Shown piece after piece: positions 1 to 5,062 of a DNA stretch of 8,354 bases. Under the pieces are notes generated by a model. That model saw only the letters and a list, made by a program, of their open reading frames with translations. It searched no databases and was not told the DNA's origin. Both the position numbers and the translations under genes were made by a program. This stretch comes from PXRE01 sp964435625. Lineage in GTDB: Archaea > Halobacteriota > Halobacteria > Halobacteriales > PXRE01. The stretch covers positions 1-8,354 of the forward strand of contig CAYTAG010000161.1 in the NCBI GenBank assembly GCA_964435625.1, given 5' to 3'. Every line of letters starts with the position of its first letter. Position 1 is the first letter of the stretch.

Positions 1-307
1 CCTCCTCCGGCGGGGCCAGCACCAGCTTCTCGGCCTTGTCGGCCTCCGCCTTCCGGATGGTCACGCGTTCGCCGATGCCGACGTCGGCGTTCTGGCGCGT
101 GAACCCGTCGATCCGTACGGTGTCGGTGTTCCAGTCCTGTCGGTCGGCGCGCCAGACCTTCGCCGCCGTGGTGTCGCCGCCTTCGATCTCGATGATGTCG
201 CCCGGACTGAGCTTCAGGTGCAACAGCGTGTCCGGGTCGAGCCGTGCGATGCCGCGCCCCGAGTCGTTCGGGTACGCCTTGGCAACCTCCAGTTGGACTT
301 CGTTCAT
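1..307 (-). CDS. Cdc48/VAT-like AAA ATPase, N-terminal part (partial, cut by window edge)
   Basis: Reading the minus strand from ATG at 305-307 gives 102 residues beginning MNEVQLEVAKAYPNDSGRGI and still open at base 1. The segment matches the Cdc48 N-domain (double-psi beta-barrel then a small barrel). Visible hallmarks are the early SGRGIARLD turn, the LKLSPGDIIEI strand, and the IDGFTRQNADVGIGERVTIRKAEA stretch that closes the first barrel. In archaea these hexameric ATPases (VAT/Cdc48) unfold proteins for the proteasome and other quality-control routes in the cytoplasm. The two AAA modules with Walker A and B motifs should lie beyond the window and are not seen here. No in-frame start upstream looks better. 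Family assignment rests on the N-domain alone. Most haloarchaea carry several cdc48 paralogs, so which one this is cannot be said. Confidence 0.9.
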   Translation of the reverse strand, partial: MNEVQLEVAKAYPNDSGRGIARLDPDTLLHLKLSPGDIIEIEGGDTTAAKVWRADRQDWNTDTVRIDGFTRQNADVGIGERVTIRKAEADKAEKLVLAPPEE

Positions 308-354
308 GCTTGGTCGAGGTTCCTGTTCGGGATGTTGGTACCTGGGGGTCCGGG

Positions 355-368
355 GCGAATATGTCTTT
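355..368 (-). promoter_or_regulatory. Possible TATA element for the Cdc48-like gene
   Basis: On the minus strand an A/T-rich patch reading AAAAGACATATTCG stands out in otherwise GC-rich DNA, about 50 bases before the ATG at 307. It would place transcription start roughly 20-30 bases before the start codon, giving a short leader. The match to the archaeal TATA consensus is loose. Confidence 0.3.
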
Positions 369-438
369 TGTTACTCCCGGCAGTGTCCCGGGGCCGACGT
401 GATCGCGAACGTACGTGTCAGGGACCTGAATGAATGTC

Positions 439-465
439 GGGCGTGTGCGAACTGACCACACGCCC
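439..465 (-). terminator. Perfect 9-bp stem-loop in the gap between the beta-propeller and Cdc48-like genes
   Basis: GGGCGTGTG at 439-447 and CACACGCCC at 457-465 are exact inverted copies with a 9-base loop. The structure starts about 20 bases past the stop of the minus-strand beta-propeller gene, so a 3'-end processing or termination role is the simplest reading. No T-run follows directly, which weakens that call. It could instead be a regulatory element upstream of the Cdc48-like gene. The rest of the 308-484 gap shows nothing that looks coding. Confidence 0.45.
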
Positions 466-484
466 ACCTCCGGACGGTCACCGA

Positions 485-1411
485 TCAGACCGTGGTCGCC
501 GCACGGACCGCCGTGGGGACCTCCCCGACCGGGATCCACCGGCCGTCCCGCCGGCGGAGGACGCGCCCGCCGACGGTCCCCCCGACCGGGGCGCCGTCGT
601 GGACCGTCCAGGCGTTCACGTAGTCGTCCTCGTGGCCCGGGAACGTCTCCGCCGAGAACGTGCGGCCCCCGTCGTGGGAGACGAGGACGCGACCCTCGCC
701 GGCGTCGAGGTGGCGCTGGGTCGCCCGGTCCTGGCCCGACGTGTACAGCGTTCCCTCGTGGGCCAGCACCGCGCGGTAGTAGGAGTACCAGAACAGGTCG
801 CGGTGGGTGTCCAGCCGCCACCACGTCCGTCCCGCGTCGGCCGTGCGGTAGCAGCCTCGGCCCGTGGCGGCGACGAACTCGTCACCCCCGCGCGCCAGCA
901 GGTGGTGGACGTCGTGGTGTAGCCCGCGGCTCCGCCGCTGCCAGGATTCGCCGCCGTCCTCGCTGAGGAAGGCGCCGGCCGCCTCCACGCTGGCGACGAG
1001 CCGGTCCGGCGCGTCGGGATGGGTGACCACGTCGCGGACGCGCCCGGTCGACGACGACGCCAGGTTGTCCCATTCGTCGTGGCCCGGCAGCCCCGCGAAC
1101 GACTCGTTCTTGCGCCAGGTCTCGCCGCGGTCCCTCGACCGGTAGAGGTCCGCCGGGTCGTGGGTCCCGACCACGAGGTCCCCCCGCGGCGTGACGTCGA
1201 GACCGAACAGGTCCCCGTGCGGGAGGTCGACCCGGTGCCAGTCCGACGTCGGGTCGCTCGACCGGAGCAGCCCCCGGCCGGTGGTCGCGTAGACGTCGCC
1301 CCAGGGAGCGACCTGGAGTCGGCGGACGTCGACGTCGCCTTCGACCGCCCGGAGGTCGCCGTCCCCGGTCGCCGCGTGGATGCCGTCCTCGGTACCGATC
1401 AACAGTGCCAT
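485..1411 (-). CDS. Asp-box (BNR/sialidase-type) beta-propeller protein
   Basis: A 308-residue protein starting ATG at 1411 and ending TGA. It contains regularly spaced Asp-boxes (S/T-x-D-x-G-x-T-W), the beta-hairpin turn typical of BNR/sialidase-like propellers: SRDRGETW (92-99), SEDGGESW (150-157), TADAGRTW (190-197), SHDGGRTF (245-252), and a degenerate SSDPTSDW (51-58). About five blades are therefore visible. Strands of the type GDVYATTGRGLLRS and DEFVAATGRGCYRT lie between them. No signal peptide, lipobox or membrane segment is present, so the protein should be cytoplasmic, although many Asp-box propellers are secreted. Sialidase catalytic residues (Arg triad, Tyr-Glu pair) are not evident, so no glycosidase activity should be inferred. 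Function is unknown. It is transcribed alone, divergently from the zinc-ribbon regulator. Confidence 0.88.
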   Translation of the reverse strand: MALLIGTEDGIHAATGDGDLRAVEGDVDVRRLQVAPWGDVYATTGRGLLRSSDPTSDWHRVDLPHGDLFGLDVTPRGDLVVGTHDPADLYRSRDRGETWRKNESFAGLPGHDEWDNLASSSTGRVRDVVTHPDAPDRLVASVEAAGAFLSEDGGESWQRRSRGLHHDVHHLLARGGDEFVAATGRGCYRTADAGRTWWRLDTHRDLFWYSYYRAVLAHEGTLYTSGQDRATQRHLDAGEGRVLVSHDGGRTFSAETFPGHEDDYVNAWTVHDGAPVGGTVGGRVLRRRDGRWIPVGEVPTAVRAATTV

Positions 1412-1435
1412 ATCTATCGGTCGGCGCGGTAGGCA

Positions 1436-1443
1436 CGTAATCG
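1436..1443 (-). promoter_or_regulatory. Weak TATA-like element for the beta-propeller gene
   Basis: The minus strand reads CGATTACG here, 25-32 bases before the ATG at 1411, which is the spacing expected for a leaderless haloarchaeal transcript. It is the only A/T-rich patch close to that spacing. The sequence match is weak. Confidence 0.3.
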
Positions 1444-1532
1444 TTCCGAGAATTCGGGCTAGGCGGCTGTGAAACTCCGTTCACACGGCGGCGGTGGTCC
1501 CAGGACTGTAGCCAGTTCCGACCGGCCGACAA

Positions 1533-1542
1533 CGCCTTTGGT
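1533..1542 (+). promoter_or_regulatory. Weak TATA-like element for the zinc-ribbon regulator
   Basis: CGCCTTTGGT lies 23-32 bases before the ATG at 1565. The T-run in GC-rich surroundings and the spacing fit a haloarchaeal TATA box of a leaderless transcript, and they support the ATG over the upstream GTG. The match is weak. Confidence 0.3.
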
Positions 1543-1564
1543 GGTCCGCGCCGACGCCGCCGAC

Positions 1565-2455
1565 ATGGAGGCGTTCGAGATCGACCGCCCCCCGGCAGTC
1601 CCGCCGGCCGAGGCGTTCCGGTTGCTCGCCGACGAGACGCGGGTGGCCATCCTGCGGGCGCTCTACGACGCGGGCGGTCCGGAGGGTCCCGGACGCCTCG
1701 CGTACGCGGACCTGATGGACGCGGTCGGGCTGGAGGACAGCGGGAAGTTCAACTACCACCTCTCGGAGCTCCGGGGGCCGTTCGTCCGGAAGACCGGGAC
1801 GGGCTACGGCCTCCGCCGTGCCGGCGCCGAAGCGTGCCGACTGATCGCCCGGGACCTGTACCGGGAGCCGCCGGACGCGGCCGCGCTGGCGCTGTCGTCG
1901 GCGTGCGAACTGTGCGACGGGACGCTGGAACTCCGCTACGACGGCGAGTGGGCGAAACTCGTCTGTGCGGCCTGCGGGAACCGCGTCTCCGGGGTGCCGA
2001 TGCCGCCAGGCGCCGTCGACGGCCGGGACCGCGACGCCCTGCTGGACGGCGTCGACCGCCGGGTCCGCCAGTGGTCGGTCGCCCTGGGCGGCGGCGTCTG
2101 CGTCCACTGCGGCGGCGACCTCGACGGGGGTCTGTACCGCCCGAGCGAGACGCCGGTCGAGATTCCGCGGCCGACGACCGTCCACCGGATGCAGGAGTGT
2201 CGCCACTGCGGCGGGATGTTCTTCGGGGCCACCGGCGGGGTGCTGCTGACCGATCCCGGAGTCGTCGCCTTCCACCTGGACCACGGCGTCGACGTCGACG
2301 ACCGCTACCACTGGGCGTTCCCCTTCTTCCACCACGACGACCACCTCCGCATCGTCGACGCCGACCCGCTGACCGTCGCCGCCGAACTCGAACTGGACGG
2401 CGACGTGCTCCGCCTGGAGATCGACCGGGACCTCGCGGTGCGCCGGACGGATTAG
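1565..2455 (+). CDS. ArsR-like winged-helix protein with two zinc-ribbon-like segments
   Basis: From ATG at 1565 the protein has 296 residues. Residues 14-95 form an ArsR-type winged helix: AFRLLADETRVAILRALYDAG is the first helix pair, and LEDSGKFNYHLSELRGPFVRKTGTGYGLR is the recognition helix plus wing. Four CxxC pairs follow: C114/C117 with C134/C137, and C179/C182 with C212/C215. This suggests two zinc-binding ribbons, and a His/Asp-rich stretch (HHDDH, 256-260) comes later. The combination is common in haloarchaea as a predicted transcriptional regulator (annotated from memory as DUF7347/DUF7351-type), but its ligand and targets are unknown to me. The frame stays open upstream to a GTG at 1469, but composition there is not protein-like and a candidate TATA sits at about 1536, so the ATG was chosen. 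The stop codon overlaps that of the convergent YrdC-family gene. Confidence 0.88.
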   Translation: MEAFEIDRPPAVPPAEAFRLLADETRVAILRALYDAGGPEGPGRLAYADLMDAVGLEDSGKFNYHLSELRGPFVRKTGTGYGLRRAGAEACRLIARDLYREPPDAAALALSSACELCDGTLELRYDGEWAKLVCAACGNRVSGVPMPPGAVDGRDRDALLDGVDRRVRQWSVALGGGVCVHCGGDLDGGLYRPSETPVEIPRPTTVHRMQECRHCGGMFFGATGGVLLTDPGVVAFHLDHGVDVDDRYHWAFPFFHHDDHLRIVDADPLTVAAELELDGDVLRLEIDRDLAVRRTD

Positions 2456-3090
2456 AACGCGTCGACGACCTCGTTCAGGTCGGCGGCGGTGACGTCGCCC
2501 TCCCGGACCACCCGCGGTCCGTCCGCCAGATCGACGATGGTCGTGGCCTGGGTCGCCTCCTCGGGCGGTCCCTCGGCGACCACGAAGTCCACGCGGTCGC
2601 CCACGTGCGCCCGCGCCAAGTCGAGGTCGATCAGGGTGTCGTCGTCGACGGTGCCCGAGCGGTTCGCGGAGGTCATGGCCAGCGGCCCGTCGAGGTGGAC
2701 CATCAGCGCCCGCCAGGTCGGGTTGGCGAAGCACCCGATGGAGACGGTGCCGTTTAGCTGGAGCTGCTCGTGGGGCACGCGCTCGGTGGCCTCGACGATC
2801 AGGAACAGCGGCCCCGGCCAGAAGGCGTCGATCAGTTGCTCGACGAGGCCCTCGTCGTCGGGGCGGCCGTACCGCTGCCAGTCGGCCGGATTCTCGACGA
2901 ACAGGGTCAGCGGCTTCTCGCGCGGCCGACCCTTGATCTCGTAGACGCGCTCGATGGCGTCGTCGTCGGTCGGGTCGACCCCCAGGGCCATGTTCGTGTC
3001 GCTCGGCATGAGCACCACTCCGCCGTCGCGGATGCAGGCCGCTGCTCGCCGGATGTTCTCGACCGTCGGTTCGAGCGCTGGCGGTGACAT
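2452..3090 (-). CDS. YrdC/Sua5/YciO-family protein (threonylcarbamoyl-AMP synthase-like)
   Basis: A 212-residue protein, about the length of single-domain YrdC and without the C-terminal Sua5 domain. Known family members make threonylcarbamoyl-AMP from Thr, bicarbonate and ATP, the first step of t6A modification of ANN-decoding tRNAs. Recognisable blocks are KGRPREKPL (53-61, the K-x-R...KPL ligand-binding motif), WPGPLFLIVEA (91-101, usually WPGPLTLIL), MTSANRSG (139-146, the S-x-N motif), and TTIVDL with VVREG (183-198). Two blocks deviate. The usual PTDTVYGLG is PSDTNMALG (29-37), losing the Tyr and Gly. The usual VRxP before the last helix is GCFANP (119-124). Haloarchaea normally also have a standard enzyme, so this may be a paralog with altered activity. 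Its TAA stop overlaps the stop of the opposing regulator gene by four bases. Confidence 0.85.
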   Translation of the reverse strand: MSPPALEPTVENIRRAAACIRDGGVVLMPSDTNMALGVDPTDDDAIERVYEIKGRPREKPLTLFVENPADWQRYGRPDDEGLVEQLIDAFWPGPLFLIVEATERVPHEQLQLNGTVSIGCFANPTWRALMVHLDGPLAMTSANRSGTVDDDTLIDLDLARAHVGDRVDFVVAEGPPEEATQATTIVDLADGPRVVREGDVTAADLNEVVDAF

Positions 3091-3103
3091 CGATCCGACT
3101 CCC

Positions 3104-3131
3104 TGACGGTTCGTTCCGTCACTTCGAACCG
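3104..3131. promoter_or_regulatory. Two overlapping inverted repeats upstream of the YrdC-family gene
   Basis: TGACGG (3104-3109) and CCGTCA (3116-3121) are exact inverted copies around a 6-base spacer. CGGTTCG (3107-3113) and CGAACCG (3125-3131) are exact inverted copies around an 11-base spacer. The two overlap and cannot both form as hairpins. They sit at the expected transcription start of the minus-strand YrdC-family gene, just downstream of its candidate TATA, which is where a repressor operator would act. Confidence 0.4.
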
Positions 3132-3132
3132 G

Positions 3133-3142
3133 AACGTAAAAC
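3133..3142 (-). promoter_or_regulatory. TATA-like element for the YrdC-family gene
   Basis: The minus strand reads GTTTTACGTT, the most T-rich patch upstream of the ATG at 3090 and about 45 bases from it. Transcription would start about 20-25 bases before the start codon. A GGGAG about ten bases before the ATG could serve as a short Shine-Dalgarno. Confidence 0.4.
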
Positions 3143-3177
3143 CGCTGTCCGTTTACGTCGGGGTCGTCCGAGGTTCA

Positions 3178-3220
3178 TTCGTACGAACGTTTTTAGGGAA
3201 TAGCGATCCCACGTACGAAC
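3178..3220 (+). promoter_or_regulatory. Promoter of the small winged-helix gene, with TATA and repeated operator-like elements
   Basis: TTTTTAG at 3190-3196 is a good TATA candidate 25-31 bases before ATG 3221, so the transcript is probably leaderless. A perfect 10-bp palindrome, TTCGTACGAA (3178-3187), lies immediately upstream of it. The nonamer CGTACGAAC occurs at 3180-3188 and again at 3212-3220, directly before the start codon. The two copies are 32 bases apart, about three helical turns, so both face the same side of the DNA and bracket the TATA box. This arrangement is typical of an autorepressor operator. Confidence 0.55.
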
Positions 3221-3589
3221 ATGAGTGGTGATCGGACGTCCGGAGGGACGCCGACGGTCCCGGACGAGGAGGTGCTGGCGGTGTTCGACGCAGTTCGGGA
3301 CCCGGTGTTGACGACCGCCGAGGTCGCAGCGGAACTGCCCATCGGGCGGCGTGCGACGCTGAAGCGGCTCAAGAAACTCCGGGACGCCGGTCGCCTGGAG
3401 AGCAAGACCGTCGGGCCGCGCGGCGAGGTCTGGTGGTTGGCGCCCGCAGAGCGACCGGCCGATCCGGAACTCGCCGACGATCCGTTTCTCACCGCACCGA
3501 CGTACGCGAGCGGCCGGTCCGACGTTTCCGCGAACGTCGACGAAGCGCTCGCCGAGGCGACGTCGGCCGAAGTCGATCCCGACTCATGA
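3221..3589 (+). CDS. Small winged-helix-turn-helix DNA-binding protein
   Basis: A 122-residue acidic protein from ATG 3221 to TGA. Residues 15-75 are a winged helix: EEVLAVFDAVRDPVLTTAEVAAELPI supplies the first helices, GRRATLKRLKKLRDAGRLESKTVG the recognition helix and following turn, and GEVWWLAP the wing strand. The tail (78-122) is Asp/Glu-rich, with DPFLTAPTYASG and a final VDEALAEAT helix. Haloarchaea have many such short HTH proteins with a DPxF...SG...VDE-type tail. From memory some are encoded next to PIN-domain toxin genes as antitoxin-like partners. No toxin-like gene follows here: the next gene is convergent and encodes a membrane protein. Repeated palindromes around its TATA suggest autoregulation. 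Targets are unknown. Confidence 0.82.
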   Translation: MSGDRTSGGTPTVPDEEVLAVFDAVRDPVLTTAEVAAELPIGRRATLKRLKKLRDAGRLESKTVGPRGEVWWLAPAERPADPELADDPFLTAPTYASGRSDVSANVDEALAEATSAEVDPDS

Positions 3590-3615
3590 GTGGTCCGGGA
3601 GCGAGGCCGTGCGAA

Positions 3616-4077
3616 TCATCCGGTTCGGGCGTCACGGCTATCGTCCTTGCTGGTCCTCACTCGCCGTTCGAAAATCGCACCTCCCCCGACGAGAACGAAC
3701 AGGAGGCCGCTGGCGAGCAGGAGGTACAACCCCGGGTCGACCGCGTACCGCTCGACCGACCAGTAATCGTGGAAGACGTTGCCGAACGCCAGGAGTAGCA
3801 GTCCGCCGGCACCGACGAGCGCGACGTCCGGTCGCCAGTGCTGGTACCGGGCCAGCGCGACCACGACGACGACGGCTACGAGGAGCGAAACGACGACCGG
3901 GTCGAATCCGCGAAGGCCGGTTTCCAGGCCCGGCACGTATTCCGCGGTGTAGATTTGCTGGCCGTTCACGTCGCCGACCGGCCGCTTCCGAACCCACGGA
4001 AGCCACGTCCCAGCGGCTCCCAGAACTGCCGCGACGACCGTCGCGGCGACGTACGTCGGTGTTGGCCTGTCCGCCAT
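3616..4077 (-). CDS. Four-helix integral membrane protein of unknown function
   Basis: A 153-residue protein starting ATG 4077 and ending TGA. Four hydrophobic segments are visible at about 8-27, 60-76, 84-101 and 115-134. The first two are separated by an outside-type loop with Trp, Tyr and Asn (LPWVRKRPVGDVNGQQIY...). The C-terminus is charged (ERRVRTSKDDSRD) and should lie in the cytoplasm together with the N-terminus. No catalytic or transport motif is recognisable. It converges on the small winged-helix gene with only 26 bases between the stops, and it lies 68 bases downstream of the same-strand RNase H-fold gene, so co-transcription with that gene is possible. A TATA-like patch before its own start argues for separate initiation. 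Confidence 0.78.
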   Translation of the reverse strand: MADRPTPTYVAATVVAAVLGAAGTWLPWVRKRPVGDVNGQQIYTAEYVPGLETGLRGFDPVVVSLLVAVVVVVALARYQHWRPDVALVGAGGLLLLAFGNVFHDYWSVERYAVDPGLYLLLASGLLFVLVGGGAIFERRVRTSKDDSRDARTG

Positions 4078-4100
4078 ACGCTATCCGTCACCCGACGCTG

Positions 4101-4109
4101 GTAAGTATC
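4101..4109 (-). promoter_or_regulatory. TATA-like element for the membrane protein gene
   Basis: The minus strand reads GATACTTAC, 24-32 bases before the ATG at 4077. It suggests a leaderless transcript initiated independently of the upstream RNase H-fold gene. The match is moderate. Confidence 0.4.
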
Positions 4110-4145
4110 TTGTCTGTATTTACGGTTGGAGCGATTAACAGGTCG

Positions 4146-4928
4146 CTATTCTTCCCCGTTCCGGTGTTTCTCCAGCGCCTCCTCGACGGTCAGATCGCCC
4201 GACGCCACCCGCCGGGCCAGCGCCTCCGTGATGGTGCGGTTCTCGGGGCTTGCCTCCCGCGAGCGGTTCTTGATGACCTGGAGTTCGCCCTCGGTGGGTT
4301 CGACCTCCCGCTGCTCGACCGCCTCGCCCTCGATGCAGGCGATGTTGATCGCGGCGACCACGTCGCCGGACTCCCGGACCCCCTGGCCGAGGTACGGCGT
4401 GGTCCCGGTCTCGTCGACCAGTTCGACCCGGAGGTCCTCCAGTTCGTTGACGATTCGGGACCCCTCCAGGCGGGCGCCGTCGCCGATCCGGATCACGGGG
4501 TCGACCGCCTCCTCGACCTCCTCGCGGATCACCGCCGCGGCGTCCTCCAGGGGCACCTGGAACACCGCGACGACGACGTCGCCCTTCAGGACTGCGATTC
4601 CCGGGCGGTTTCCCGGGTCGACGCCGACGACGGTTCGGCCCTCGCCGCCGCGCAGCACTGTCTGCGCCTCGTCGACCGCGCGCCGGGGGTCCGCGGGGCC
4701 CGCGCGGACGACCGGGACGTCCGGGCCGGCCGCGTCGTCCGTGACGTCGCCCAGGCCGTCCCCGGCCGTGGCGTCGTCCAGGTCGTCCTCGACCCCGGCG
4801 ACGACCAGGCTAGCCGCGTCCGGCAGTGGGTCGCCCGGTTCGACGGTCGTGAACGTGAGTCCCCGGTCGCGCAGCTCGCCGACCACGCCGTGGTACAGTT
4901 CGAAGTCCTCGGTTGCGACGACGATCAC
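4146..4928 (-). CDS. RNase H-fold (RuvC/YqgF-like) conserved protein, putative nuclease
   Basis: A 260-residue acidic protein with a GTG start at 4928. A T-rich TATA candidate 25-32 bases upstream supports this start. The C-terminal two-thirds looks like an RNase H-like fold. TVVGVDPGNRPGIAVLKGD (99-117) matches the first strand pair of RuvC/YqgF, with D104 as the first metal-binding acid. VELVDETGTT (168-177) resembles the YqgF VDERLTT strand (D172/E173). ESGDVVAAINIACIEGE (186-202) resembles the last helix carrying the third acid (D189). VIRIGDGARLEGSRIVNEL (145-163) would be the intervening helix region. Residues 1-90 form a separate acidic alpha/beta region with no recognised family. The tail has an NRSREAS motif (221-227) and a final helical hairpin. 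RuvC-type folds cut Holliday junctions or process rRNA. Which applies here is unknown, and activity is inferred only from motifs. Confidence 0.82.
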   Translation of the reverse strand: MIVVATEDFELYHGVVGELRDRGLTFTTVEPGDPLPDAASLVVAGVEDDLDDATAGDGLGDVTDDAAGPDVPVVRAGPADPRRAVDEAQTVLRGGEGRTVVGVDPGNRPGIAVLKGDVVVAVFQVPLEDAAAVIREEVEEAVDPVIRIGDGARLEGSRIVNELEDLRVELVDETGTTPYLGQGVRESGDVVAAINIACIEGEAVEQREVEPTEGELQVIKNRSREASPENRTITEALARRVASGDLTVEEALEKHRNGEE

Positions 4929-4951
4929 TGGCCCGCCCTAGGACGGCGAGG

Positions 4952-4961
4952 GGGTAAAGCG
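4952..4961 (-). promoter_or_regulatory. TATA-like element for the RNase H-fold gene
   Basis: The minus strand reads CGCTTTACCC, 24-33 bases before the GTG at 4928. The spacing fits a leaderless transcript and supports the GTG start. Confidence 0.4.
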
Positions 4962-4988
4962 CGATGGTTCGGGCCGTCGGTCGAGCGC

Positions 4989-5029
4989 GAGGCCGTCCGC
5001 TGGGGCGGGGCCGCCGAGCGGACGGCCTC
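4989..5029 (-). terminator. Long GC-rich stem-loop (perfect 13-bp arms) after the surface-protein gene
   Basis: GAGGCCGTCCGCT (4989-5001) and AGCGGACGGCCTC (5017-5029) are exact inverted copies with a 15-base G-rich loop. The structure begins 33 bases past the stop codon of the minus-strand surface-protein gene and before the promoter of the next minus-strand gene, so it probably marks the end of the surface-protein transcript. There is no T-run after it. That is unlike U-tract archaeal termination, so a role in 3'-end stability is as likely as termination itself. Confidence 0.5.
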
Positions 5030-5062
5030 CCCGGCGTCCGTCGACTCCCGGCCGGACGGCGA

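Noticed and set aside
1469..1564. N-terminal extension of the zinc-ribbon regulator from a GTG at 1469
   Set aside because: The extra 32 residues are not conserved-looking and would place the candidate TATA inside the coding region. The ATG at 1565 begins just before the winged helix.
1481..2734. 417-codon open frame on the minus strand
   Set aside because: It is antisense to the zinc-ribbon regulator and overlaps the YrdC-family gene in another frame. The composition is not protein-like for a halophile.
3586..3798. 70-codon frame starting in an ATGA overlap with the small winged-helix gene, which would be an attractive toxin position
   Set aside because: It lies wholly antisense to the convincing membrane-protein gene and shows no PIN, RelE or other toxin motif.
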